Assembly (NCBI GenBank): GCA_003157715.1
Contig: PMKK01000250.1
Coordinates: 6,822 to 39,230 of the forward strand
Source: Actinomycetota bacterium
Lineage (GTDB): Bacteria > Actinomycetota > Thermoleophilia > UBA2241
DNA length: 32,409 nt
Reading direction: 5' to 3'
Shown here: positions 15,125-22,707 of the stretch, in pieces
Numbering within the stretch: position 1 is the stretch's first letter
How the letters are laid out: every line of letters starts with the position of its first letter
Program-made: the position numbers and the translations under genes
Notes under the pieces: generated by a model
Told to the model about the DNA's origin: nothing
The model's input: the letters and a program-made list of their open reading frames with translations, nothing else
Databases searched by the model: none

Positions 15125-15775
15125 TTAGCCGGGGCGACAGCCCAGTTCGAGCAAAGCCGCCGTCTCTGTGGCGAAGTGATCGAGGGCCTCCGGGGAAGGG
15201 GCCGAGCTCGCCGGCGGCACGGCGCTCTGGAGAAAGAACGACTGGGCCAGGGCGATCAGGCTCCAGGCCAGCGACGCCTCGACGCCATCTCGCAGCAGTC
15301 CTCGCGCGCTCCAGGTCGTCAGGTACTCGGTGAGTGCCGTACACGCCGCATCTCGCTCCGTTTCGAGCAGCGCCGCGATATCCGCGTTGGTCAGTCGCTG
15401 GCTCTCCATGATGAGCGTCGTCTGCTTGTGCTCGGACAGAGCAGCCACGATCTGTCGCAGCGCCTCGGCGAGCAGTTCCTGCAGCGAGAGATGCTCCCAG
15501 GACTCTTCGAGAAGCGACACCACCTTCGAGGGACCGCGCTCGGCGGTGAGCGCAGCTAGCATCTCGTACTTGCCGGTGAAGTAGCGATAGATGAGTCCAG
15601 GCGTCGCGTCCGCACGGGACGCGATGTCGCGGATCGTGGTGGCTCCGTAGCCGTGGACCAGGAACTCGGCCGCGGCCGCGTCGAGCAGCCGCTCTCGCCG
15701 CTCCTCTGGTCGGAGCCGGATGCGAGGCCGCCCGCTCCTTCGCTGCTGTCCGTCAGTTCCGTTGGTCGTCTTCAT
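15125..15775 (-). CDS. TetR family regulator coupled to the MFS fusion exporter
   Basis: This is a 216-residue repressor. A basic RSGRPRIRLRPEERRERLL tail leads into the helix-turn-helix (AAAEFLVHGYGATTIRDIASRADATPGLIYRYFTGKYEMLAAL). The start shares ATGA with the stop of the upstream exporter, so it is the second gene of an exporter-regulator operon. Likely operators are the inverted repeat and the TTACTAGTAA palindrome at 18444-18489 before the exporter. The C-terminal half is a typical all-helical ligand domain. Confidence 0.9.
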   Translation of the reverse strand: MKTTNGTDGQQRRSGRPRIRLRPEERRERLLDAAAAEFLVHGYGATTIRDIASRADATPGLIYRYFTGKYEMLAALTAERGPSKVVSLLEESWEHLSLQELLAEALRQIVAALSEHKQTTLIMESQRLTNADIAALLETERDAACTALTEYLTTWSARGLLRDGVEASLAWSLIALAQSFFLQSAVPPASSAPSPEALDHFATETAALLELGCRPG

Positions 15776-18429
15776 GTGTCTGAGTCTAGCGCAATGTCAG
15801 AACGGCTCGGCGACGACCGACTCTCCCCGTCCGGGAGGGTCTTGCCCAATGGGAGCGCCAGCGGCAGACACAAGAGGGCGGCCACTGCCGACGCCCAGAA
15901 GGACCAGTCGAACGATGTGGTGACCGCACCCAGGACCAGGTCCTTGACGTGGTGCGCCGCGTTCAGGAGCGCCGCGCCGGTGGCCAACTGGTTCATCTTG
16001 CCGGTCCCTTTCGCGGCTTTCGAGGTCCCCTTGTCGACCTTCCTGGCGCCGCTGCTCACCTGCTGGCTCGCGGCGCTCACCTTGCTCGCTCCCGCGGCGG
16101 CCCTGGCGACGACCCCGTTGAGGACGCCGGCGCCGCTGGCGACCTGGGAGGCGGCGCCGGACAGTGACGAGGCTCCACTGGCCGCGGTCTGGATCCCGGA
16201 GCTGAGCTCGGTCGTACCCGAGGCGAGGCTTTGGGATCCCGCGGCGAGCTCTTTCGCCCCGGAGCTGGCTGCTCCGACCGCCGCGTCGAGCCGCCGCGCG
16301 CCGGCGGCCACCGCGGCGGCGCCGGCTGTCTCCTTCTTTGCCCCGGTAGCGAGCCGTGCGCCGCTGGAGCTCGCCTCGCTCATGCCGGCGGCGGCCTGGC
16401 CCGCGCCGACGCTCAACGCCTGCGCCGTGGCGACCGCCTGCTGGAACTGCGGGTCCTGGGCTGCATCGGGATACGACGCGGCGACGGCGTTCAGCAGGCT
16501 TTCCAGCGACTGAGCCCCGGCCTGCAGGTTGAGCGTGGAGCTCGAGAGCGTACCCAGTCCATTGCTGAGAGAAGCAGCGCCGCTCGCGATCCTGGCCGCA
16601 CCGGAGGTCAGCGTCGCTGCGCTTGACGCGAGGCGGGCGCTCCCGCTGCTCGTCCTGGAGAGACCGCCAGCGAGCTTGGCGGCCCCCGAGCTGACCTTGC
16701 TGCCGCCCGCCGCGAGCTTGGCCGCCTTGGGTCCGGCAGCCGACAGGCTGCCGGCAAACTCGGACGCCCCGGAGCTCATCTTCGAGGATCCGGCACTCAG
16801 TGACGCGGCGCCGCTCTGCAGCTTCTGCAGACCGCGCGAGAGCCTGTGGCTGCCCGCGGCCGTCTTGGCAGACCCCTTGACGAGGCTGCTCGAGCCCTTG
16901 TCCAGATCGTTCATGCCGGACGAGAGCTCGCCGGATTGCTCGACGAACGTACCCAGGCTGCTCCCCATCCGGCTGAGCTGCACCACTTCGATCGGCGCGC
17001 CTTTGGTCTTCTCGTCCAGCGCGGCCGTGTCGACGCCGGTGTTGCTGCCGAGCTTGGACGGCAGGCCGGCGACGGCCGTGGTCAGATCGTCCTTGCCCTT
17101 GGCCGTCAGGGCGGAGTCCCCGTTGACATATCGGGTAGCGTCGGCCTTGGCGACCGGCAGCCGGCTGCCGCTGGACGCGGTGAGGATAGACACCAGGACC
17201 GCGACGCCCACGGCAAAGCCGACCTGGCGCGCGGTGTTGAGGGCGCCGGAGCCGGCCCCGCCGACACTTTCCGGCAGGCTGAGCAGGCCGACCGTCATGA
17301 GCGGCACCATCATCAGGGCGAGGCCAGCGCCGATGACCACGGTGCGTACGACGATGTCCAGGACCGAGGACGACGACGAGAGGGTCGTGAGTGAGGCAAG
17401 ACCGGCGGCCATCGCCACCGCCCCCAGCCCGCTCGAGAAGCGCGGACTCGCAGTGCGGATCAGCCGCGAGGCGAGCGGCATGAGGATCATGGCCACGACC
17501 CCCATCGGCGTGATGCACAGGGCGGCCTTCAGTTCCGAGTAGCCGAGGACTCCGGTCATGAACAGCACGAGCATGAGCTGGGCGCCCATCACTCCGATAC
17601 CGATGGCGAACAGGCCGCCGCTGGCCGCGGCGAACGGCGGCACGCGGAACCAGCGCAGATCGAAGAGCGGAGAATCGGTGTGGAGCTCCCAGAGCGCGAA
17701 GCCGCCGAGGAGAGCCGCGGCGCCGATGAAGATCCCCACGATGGAGGCGGACATCCAGCCCCAGTCGTTGCCCTGCACGAGGCCGAGTACCAGCAGGAAG
17801 AGGCCACCGGAGACCAAGACGGTGCCGAGGTAGTCGAACCGCTGGGTCGAGGCCGCCCGGCGCTCGGAAATGACCTTCATGCCGAGGATGAAGGCGACGA
17901 TGCCGACGGGGACGTTGACGAAGAAGATCCACTGCCACGAGGCGTACTGCGTGAGGATGCCGCCGAGCGTCGGACCGAGCGCGGCGGCAGCGGCCGAGAG
18001 CGCGCCGAAGAACCCCGTCACGGTCGCCTGCTGCATCTTGTTCGGGAATCCTGCGACGAGGATCGAGAAGCTGAGGGGGATCAGGGCGGCCGCGCCGACG
18101 GACTGCACGGCGCGAAAAGCGATCAGCTCGTTGATGGATGCCGAGAGGCCGCAGGCCAGGGACGCGAGCGTGAAGACGACCAGCCCGATGAGGAAGACTC
18201 GCTTCTGCCCGTAGTGGTCGGCGATGCGTCCCACCGAGAGCAGCAGCGCCGCCACGCCGAGCGTGTAGGCGTTGAGCACCCAGGTGGCGTGCGTGAGCGT
18301 CGTGTCCAGATTCTTGATGAGCGTCGGCATGGCGATGTTCGTGATGGTGAGATCGATGAACGTGACGAAGGATCCCAGCGACACGGCGAGGAGCAAGAGC
18401 CACTGCTGCTTGGTGAAGCCTGCGCGCAT
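15772..18429 (-). CDS. DHA2 MFS exporter with a large heptad-repeat extracytoplasmic insertion
   Basis: This 885-residue protein is far longer than the usual 450-550 of the family. Residues 1-418 are an ordinary 14-helix DHA2 exporter up to helix 13: FIDLTITNIAMPTLI in helix 1, motif A GRIADHYGQKRVFL near 67-80, helix 13 at about 402-418. About 420 residues then intervene before helix 14 (about 841-862, DWSFWASAVAALLCLPLAL). Residues about 498-815 of the insertion repeat a seven-residue pattern, G-[AS]-x-x-[LM]-x-[SAT], like the repeats of YhgE/Pip proteins and some MmpL-type transporters. By topology the insertion lies outside the membrane. GGAGG precedes ATG 18429. It is coupled to the tetR gene. 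Confidence 0.9.
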   Translation of the reverse strand: MRAGFTKQQWLLLLAVSLGSFVTFIDLTITNIAMPTLIKNLDTTLTHATWVLNAYTLGVAALLLSVGRIADHYGQKRVFLIGLVVFTLASLACGLSASINELIAFRAVQSVGAAALIPLSFSILVAGFPNKMQQATVTGFFGALSAAAAALGPTLGGILTQYASWQWIFFVNVPVGIVAFILGMKVISERRAASTQRFDYLGTVLVSGGLFLLVLGLVQGNDWGWMSASIVGIFIGAAALLGGFALWELHTDSPLFDLRWFRVPPFAAASGGLFAIGIGVMGAQLMLVLFMTGVLGYSELKAALCITPMGVVAMILMPLASRLIRTASPRFSSGLGAVAMAAGLASLTTLSSSSSVLDIVVRTVVIGAGLALMMVPLMTVGLLSLPESVGGAGSGALNTARQVGFAVGVAVLVSILTASSGSRLPVAKADATRYVNGDSALTAKGKDDLTTAVAGLPSKLGSNTGVDTAALDEKTKGAPIEVVQLSRMGSSLGTFVEQSGELSSGMNDLDKGSSSLVKGSAKTAAGSHRLSRGLQKLQSGAASLSAGSSKMSSGASEFAGSLSAAGPKAAKLAAGGSKVSSGAAKLAGGLSRTSSGSARLASSAATLTSGAARIASGAASLSNGLGTLSSSTLNLQAGAQSLESLLNAVAASYPDAAQDPQFQQAVATAQALSVGAGQAAAGMSEASSSGARLATGAKKETAGAAAVAAGARRLDAAVGAASSGAKELAAGSQSLASGTTELSSGIQTAASGASSLSGAASQVASGAGVLNGVVARAAAGASKVSAASQQVSSGARKVDKGTSKAAKGTGKMNQLATGAALLNAAHHVKDLVLGAVTTSFDWSFWASAVAALLCLPLALPLGKTLPDGESRSSPSRSDIALDSDT
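15985..16938 (-). other. Heptad-repeat (YhgE/Pip-like) domain of the MFS fusion
   Basis: Residues about 498-815 read as repeated G-A-x-x-L-x-S units, for example GAASLSA, GSSKMSS, GAARIAS, GAKELAA, GTTELSS. A non-repetitive break occurs near residues 640-670 (LLNAVAASYPDAAQ). Such repeats predict long Ala/Ser/Gly-rich helices or coiled coils. In YhgE/Pip-type proteins a similar region lies outside the membrane between terminal helices; spanning the cell wall is an inference. Confidence 0.75.
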
Positions 18430-18443
18430 GGGAACCTCCGTAA

Positions 18444-18489
18444 GCTAATGAACAGAACGTCAATTACTAGTAAACACTCGTTCATTAGC
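18444..18489. promoter_or_regulatory. Operator region of the MFS-tetR operon
   Basis: GCTAATGAAC (18444-18453) and GTTCATTAGC (18480-18489) are perfect 10-bp inverted repeats. Nested inside are GAACG/CGTTC arms (18455-18459, 18479-18483) and the perfect palindrome TTACTAGTAA (18464-18473). On the minus strand TTGACG (18463-18458) could be a -35 box. The A+T-rich island in G+C-rich DNA, 15 bases from the exporter start, strongly suggests the binding site of the co-encoded TetR. Confidence 0.65.
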
Positions 18490-18559
18490 CCCGTCAAGCC
18501 GGGCACCACCGACACAAGGGAAATCAGCCAAAGCTGCGAACGCCCCGCCCCGCTCGGAT
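18490..18559. other. Short intergenic stretch
   Basis: These bases lie between the MFS fusion operator and the end of the decayed DHFR-like gene. I see no gene, hairpin or repeat in them. Confidence 0.4.
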
Positions 18560-18911
18560 TCAATCGAGGCGCGCCGGCCCCTCGACTGGAGCGAAGCCAA
18601 GCGGCCCGGACAGAATCATCGGGACGCACTCGAGCAGTTGGACGCGACCGTCGAAGGTGCGGCTGGGATCATGTCGAGAGCGACGTCGGGATAGCCGTCG
18701 CAGATCCGCTCCCGGCCGCTGCTACCGGTGATGACGGGGAAGACGACATCCCCGGCCCGGCCTCAACCGAGTCTTGAGCGACGGGTTGCGTGCTCGCCCA
18801 AGGAAGGGGCTCGCTCAGCGTGCTCGAGAAGACGACCTTTGACATTGCAGCGCGGTCCGTGAAGCCGCACCGACCGAGGCGTGGCTCCTCACTCCTCAAC
18901 CGGTCTGTCAT
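18560..18911 (-). pseudogene. Decayed dihydrofolate reductase-family (RibD C-domain) gene
   Basis: Three pieces in successive frames match this family. From ATG 18911 the frame reads MSKVVFSSTLSEPLPWAST, then QDSVEA. A second frame gives GDVVFPVITGSSG, then ICDGYPDVALDMI. A third gives SRTFDGRVQLLECVPMIL and ends at TGA 18560. Intact relatives have these blocks in this order, but about 60 residues between the first two are missing, and at least one base is lost before SRTFDG. The ATG overlaps the stop of the upstream MFS gene as ATGA, so it was once coupled to it. Family match is by eye. Confidence 0.75.
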
Positions 18912-20503
18912 CGCTCGAGACGGCGACTGAGCGAAGCGCCCTCGAGCTCATCGCCCGAGTCGGCAACGGGCGACGTCCGCGGCGAACGAATCACCACGAA
19001 GACGACCACGATCGCCAGCACGGCAATGCCAGCTGCGACCTCGAAGCCGCGCCCAAAGCCGACCTGGAGCGCATGGTCGCGCACCTGGGTCGCGGCCCCC
19101 CGGGCCGGACCCCGCGGGAGTGACTGGCCGGCGCGCGCCGCGACACGAGCGGCGGCGACAGCCTGTTGGCGCAGCGACGTCGTGACCGCGCTCCAGGCCA
19201 CAGTGCCCAGCACCGCAAGACCAATCGAACCGCCGATTTGATTGCAGATGTTCAGCAGACTGGAGGCAAGACCAGCATCGCGCTCATCGGCGCCCGCGAG
19301 CGCGGCGAGGTTGTTGGCGGGAAAGGTCAGGCCCAGCCCAGTGGCGAGGACAAGCATGGGGCCGAGCACGTCAGAGAGGTAGCTGCCCTGCGCCGAGAGT
19401 CGCGAGAGCCAGAACATACCGGCGGCAACGAGCACGGTGCCGGCAAGCAGCAGCAGCCGAGTACCGACACGGACCACCAGGCGCGAGCTCAGCGTGGCCA
19501 CCGCCACGACACCCACCGCCATCGGCATGTACGCGGCGCCTGACCGAAGCGCGCTGTAGCCCCACACTGTCTGCAGGAAGATCGTCAGGAAGAAGAAAAC
19601 GGCGTACATCGCCGTGACCACCGACAGGATGATCAGATAGGCGCCACAGCGGTTGCGATCGGCGAAGATGCGTAGCGGCATCAGAGGATGAGAGCTGCGC
19701 CACTCGATGAGCACGAACGCGACGAGGAGCATGGCGGCGGCAACCAGCGAGACGATCGTGGCCATGTCACCCCAGTGGGAGACGCCGCGAGAGTCTGTGG
19801 CGGCGTGTGAGATGCCGTAGACGAACAAGGCGAGTCCGGAAGCGGCACTGAATGCGCCGAGTAGGTCAAAGCGACCGGCCAGACGCTTCGAGGCCGCGAA
19901 CACTCGGGGCGAAAGCAGCGCGAGGAAGAGGGCCACCGGTACGTTGACGAAGAACACCCAGCGCCAGTTCACGTAGGTCACGAGCAAGCCACCGAGGAGC
20001 AAGCCGATCGCGCCACCGGCAGCGCTCACGGCCGCGTAGACGCCCATCGCCTTGTTGCGTGAGGCGCCCTCTGGGAAGGTCGTGCTGAGCAGGGACAGCG
20101 CGGTCGGGGCGATGACGGCGGCGCCGGCGCCCTGCAGAACGCGGGCTCCGATCAGCCAGGCCTCAGATGTCGCGAGTCCGCCCGCGAGGGAAGCCCCCGC
20201 GAAGAGCAGCACCCCAGCAACAAACACCGAGCGGCGCCCAAGGAGATCGCCGAGGCGACCCCCGAGCAGGAGGAGGCCGCCAAAGGTGAGGGCGTAGGCG
20301 TTGACTACCCACTCGAGCCCGCTGCCAGAGAATCCGAGAGCGCGCTGCACGTGCGGAAGCGAGACGTTCACAATGGTCACGTCGAGCACGATCATGAGCT
20401 GAGCCAGGGCGATCAGCGTCAGTGCCAGGCCGAGGCGGGTGCTCCGGGGCGGGGCGGGCGCAGACCCTGCGGTGGTGGTTGGCGTGGAGGGTGCGTCGGT
20501 CAA
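18908..20503 (-). CDS. DHA2 family MFS drug exporter
   Basis: This is a 531-residue, 14-helix exporter. Helix 1 holds MIVLDVTIVNVSLPHV and motif A is GGRLGDLLGRRSVFV. A long extracytoplasmic segment before the last helix (about 30 residues from SLRQQAVAAARVAARAGQS) is much shorter than in the 15772 fusion. I chose TTG 20503 because GGAGG lies six bases upstream; ATG 20530 would overlap the intergenic operator and has no site. It is divergent from a MarR gene with 75 bases between starts, and so is probably controlled by it. It is related to the exporters at 27703 and 31577. Confidence 0.9.
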   Translation of the reverse strand: MTDAPSTPTTTAGSAPAPPRSTRLGLALTLIALAQLMIVLDVTIVNVSLPHVQRALGFSGSGLEWVVNAYALTFGGLLLLGGRLGDLLGRRSVFVAGVLLFAGASLAGGLATSEAWLIGARVLQGAGAAVIAPTALSLLSTTFPEGASRNKAMGVYAAVSAAGGAIGLLLGGLLVTYVNWRWVFFVNVPVALFLALLSPRVFAASKRLAGRFDLLGAFSAASGLALFVYGISHAATDSRGVSHWGDMATIVSLVAAAMLLVAFVLIEWRSSHPLMPLRIFADRNRCGAYLIILSVVTAMYAVFFFLTIFLQTVWGYSALRSGAAYMPMAVGVVAVATLSSRLVVRVGTRLLLLAGTVLVAAGMFWLSRLSAQGSYLSDVLGPMLVLATGLGLTFPANNLAALAGADERDAGLASSLLNICNQIGGSIGLAVLGTVAWSAVTTSLRQQAVAAARVAARAGQSLPRGPARGAATQVRDHALQVGFGRGFEVAAGIAVLAIVVVFVVIRSPRTSPVADSGDELEGASLSRRLER

Positions 20504-20531
20504 GAGAGACCTCCGATACATTATCGTCATG

Positions 20532-20556
20532 CGGGATATTCCCGAATGATAATATC
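20532..20556. promoter_or_regulatory. Divergent MFS/marR operator
   Basis: CGGGA-TAT-TCCCG (20532-20544) and GATATT (20535-20540) with AATATC (20551-20556) are overlapping inverted repeats in a locally A+T-rich stretch between divergent starts. A MarR dimer bound here would control both the exporter and its own gene. Confidence 0.55.
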
Positions 20557-20566
20557 ACAGCAGTGC

Positions 20567-20572
20567 TAAAAT
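20567..20572 (+). promoter_or_regulatory. -10 box of marR, apparently leaderless
   Basis: TAAAAT ends six bases (GCCACC) before the ATG at 20579, the same spacing seen at arsR and at the TetR gene at 5563. No ribosome site precedes the ATG. The -35 region is weak. Confidence 0.45.
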
Positions 20573-20578
20573 GCCACC

Positions 20579-21058
20579 ATGAATGAAGACCGTACAACCG
20601 TCATCAGGGAGCTGCTCGCCGACCTCCTGCGCGTCAGCAACCTCACCCTTCCTCGCATCGGAGCGAGCTTCGCCGCGGAATTGGGGGCATCGCTCGTCGA
20701 GCTCGATCTTCTTGCAGAGCTTGCCCACGCGCCCGATCAGAAACTGCGCATGAGCGAGATCAGCGAGCGCCTGACAATCAGCACGACGTCAGTGACCCGC
20801 GTAGTGGATGGCCTCGAGGCACGCGGCTATGCTGAGCGGGCCCTGTCCGACGAGGACCGGCGGGTCGTTTACGCCTCCCTGACCGAACAGGGCACCGATC
20901 TCCTGGCGCGGGCTCACCCCGTCAGTGGACCCGCTCTCGAAGAGGGCTTTGGACGATACTTCACGACTGCTGAGATGGTGACCATGCGGTCGCTGCTTCG
21001 CAGGGTGCTCGATGATGCCTGCAGGAAAACGACGGAGCACAAGGACAACGCCCGCTAG
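20579..21058 (+). CDS. MarR family transcriptional regulator
   Basis: This is a 159-residue winged-helix protein. LRMSEISERLTISTTSVTRVVDGLEARGYAER is the helix-turn-helix and ALSDEDRRVVYASLTEQG the wing, both standard for MarR. It is divergent from the DHA2 exporter at 18908-20503 and upstream of an SDR gene. Control of the exporter is inferred from the shared operator region. The N-terminal dimerisation helices (about residues 1-45) are complete. Confidence 0.9.
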   Translation: MNEDRTTVIRELLADLLRVSNLTLPRIGASFAAELGASLVELDLLAELAHAPDQKLRMSEISERLTISTTSVTRVVDGLEARGYAERALSDEDRRVVYASLTEQGTDLLARAHPVSGPALEEGFGRYFTTAEMVTMRSLLRRVLDDACRKTTEHKDNAR

Positions 21059-21214
21059 AGGCCCCACCCGTACGGCCTCCCAGGCAAGCGGTGGGATGTT
21101 GGCGCAAAGCCCGGCGAGCTTGTAGAGCATATAGGCGTGGTAGGGCGGCAGATTGCCTTGCCCTCAACTGCAGCACAAGGAGTGGGAGCGAGCACCGACC
21201 TGGAAGGAGGAGCC

Positions 21215-21970
21215 ATGGCAAATCAGCAGCAAGGAGCCCCGGCAGGTGACCGGGTAGCAGTGGTGACCGGAGGTTCTGGCGGCATGGGCCAGGCGATCTG
21301 TCAGCGCCTCGTCGGCGATGGCTGTGCTGTCGTGGTCAACTACGCCAGCCGGCCGGCCGAGGCTGAGGCGCTGGTGAAGACGATCACCGATCGTGGTGGT
21401 CGTGCCATGTCTCTGCGTGCCGACGTCGGAGACGAAAACGACGTCGCCGCTCTGTTCGAGGCAGCCGAGTCGACCTTCGGCGGTGTCGACGTCGTGGTCA
21501 ACACAGCCGGCATCATGCTGCTCTCGCCGCTCGCCGAGCTGGATCTGGATGTCCTGGACCGCATGCACCGCATCAACATCCGCGGCACCTTCCTTGTCAA
21601 CCGCGAGGCAGCCCGTCGGGTTCGGCCCGGCGGCGCGATCATCAACTTCTCGTCTTCGGTGGTCAAGATCGCCCTGACCGGCTACTCCGCTTACGCCGCC
21701 AGCAAAGGCGCGGTCGACGCCTTGACCTTGATCCTGGCCAGGGAGCTGCGCGGTCGCGACATCACCGTCAATGCGGTCGCCCCCGGACCGACAGCTACCC
21801 CGCTATTCCTCAGCGGCAAGGACCAGGCGACGATCGACCACTTGGCCCAGATGGCACCCCTGGAGCGTCTCGGCGTCCCATCCGACATCGCCGAGGTCGT
21901 CGCCTTCCTGGCCGGCCCGGCCCGCTGGGTCAACGGCCAAGTGATCTACGCCAACGGCGGCGTCATCTGA
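21215..21970 (+). CDS. Short-chain dehydrogenase/reductase (FabG-like)
   Basis: This 251-residue classical SDR has cofactor loop TGGSGGMG at residues 18-25, NTAG at 96-99, catalytic Ser at 147/148 and YAASK at 160-164. PGPTATPLF and the C-terminal VNGQVIYANGG are typical of 3-oxoacyl-ACP reductase-like enzymes. VVVNYASRPAEAE suggests NADPH preference. The AAGGAGGAG site places the start at ATG 21215. It follows the MarR gene by 156 bases and may share its control. The substrate is unknown. Confidence 0.92.
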   Translation: MANQQQGAPAGDRVAVVTGGSGGMGQAICQRLVGDGCAVVVNYASRPAEAEALVKTITDRGGRAMSLRADVGDENDVAALFEAAESTFGGVDVVVNTAGIMLLSPLAELDLDVLDRMHRINIRGTFLVNREAARRVRPGGAIINFSSSVVKIALTGYSAYAASKGAVDALTLILARELRGRDITVNAVAPGPTATPLFLSGKDQATIDHLAQMAPLERLGVPSDIAEVVAFLAGPARWVNGQVIYANGGVI

Positions 21971-22053
21971 AGCATCGCCTGCACGACCCCGCAGTACCAG
22001 CTAGCAACCCTCCGAGACACCGTCAGAATGAATTGACATGGAGGAGCGAGCAG

Positions 22054-22191
22054 ATGCCGTCCAAGAAGATCGCTATCCTCACAGAAGCGTCCAGCGGCTT
22101 CGGCGCCGCCCTCATGGAGGAGCTTGAGCGGCGTCCGCTCGCCGAGGGCGTGACCGGCGCCGTCGTCGGGGCCGGTAGACCCCTTCAGTAG
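22054..22191 (+). pseudogene. SDR N-terminal scrap, possibly joined to an aldo/keto reductase end
   Basis: A GGAGGAG site precedes ATG 22054. The first 24 codons read KKIAILTEASSGFGAALMEEL, an SDR Rossmann start with TGASSGFG altered to TEASSGFG. The frame then gives GVTGAVVGAGRPLQ and stops at 22191. That tail resembles the GVTGAIVGARRPEQ segment near the end of aldo/keto reductases rather than any SDR. At 45 residues it cannot be an enzyme; it looks like a deletion junction of two oxidoreductase genes. The AKR part is tentative. Confidence 0.6.
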
Positions 22192-22194
22192 CAG

Positions 22195-22617
22195 CTACTC
22201 GGTCCGCTCAAGTGACGCCGCGCAAGACCGCAGATAACCCGACAAGGCCTCCGTCTCCTGCCATGTCAGGGCGCTCACCATCTGGACCTGAACCGCCTCC
22301 ATACCTTCCGTCATCTCGGCGAGAATCCGCGTCCCGGAGGCCGTGAGGGTGTAGGCGAGGCGGCGCCCGTGAGTCGGCTCGCTCGCACGAGAGATCAGTC
22401 CACCTCGCTCCAGGCGCTGCAGAAGCTGATGCATCGTCTGAGGGGTGACGAAGCAGGCGCGAGCGAGCGCAGCGCCATGCAAGCCCGGATCTCGCCCCAG
22501 CGCGTCGAGCGCCGAATACTGCGGCGTCGACAGGCCGTGCTGCCGGGCGACCTCGTCGGTCACCAGGCGTAGTGCGTGCTGTGCGCGCTTGAGCTCGTAG
22601 CCCACCCTCAAGCCCAT
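22195..22617 (-). CDS. MarR family transcriptional regulator
   Basis: This is a 140-residue winged-helix regulator. LHGAALARACFVTPQTMHQLLQRLERGGLISR is the DNA-binding part and EPTHGRRLAYTLTASGTRIL the wing. It is divergent from the VOC protein at 22708, and the 90-base gap holds two matching inverted repeats, so it most likely represses both genes. C55-56 (ARACFV) at the start of the recognition region could be redox-sensitive, but that is speculation. Confidence 0.9.
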   Translation of the reverse strand: MGLRVGYELKRAQHALRLVTDEVARQHGLSTPQYSALDALGRDPGLHGAALARACFVTPQTMHQLLQRLERGGLISRASEPTHGRRLAYTLTASGTRILAEMTEGMEAVQVQMVSALTWQETEALSGYLRSCAASLERTE

Positions 22618-22631
22618 CCTGCCTCCTTGAC

Positions 22632-22681
22632 GAATATCAGGAGACTGATATTCTTCACGCTTGGGTATCAGGACACTGATA
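22632..22681. promoter_or_regulatory. Two MarR operators between marR and the VOC gene
   Basis: GAATATCAG-GAGA-CTGATATTC (arms 22632-22640 and 22645-22653) has perfect 9-bp arms. TATCAG-GACA-CTGATA (22666-22681) repeats the core with 6-bp arms. Both have 4-base spacers with G at positions 1 and A at 2 and 4, and their centres are 31 bases apart, about three helical turns, so two dimers would sit on the same face. Strong candidates for the sites of the MarR at 22195. Confidence 0.75.
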
Positions 22682-22707
22682 ATAACACTTCAACGGAGGT
22701 CTCTCCG

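Noticed and set aside
15797..18463. An 888-codon open frame on the same strand as the MFS fusion gene, in another frame
   Set aside because: It is a shadow of the G+C-rich exporter gene: Arg/Gly/Pro/Ala-rich translation, no domain, no ribosome site.
21061..21140. Minus-strand peptide PPYHAYMLYKLAGLCANIP, then PLAWEAVRV, between marR and the SDR
   Set aside because: It looks protein-like, but I recognise no family, the frame soon becomes the marR shadow, and no start or ribosome site fits. Not called.
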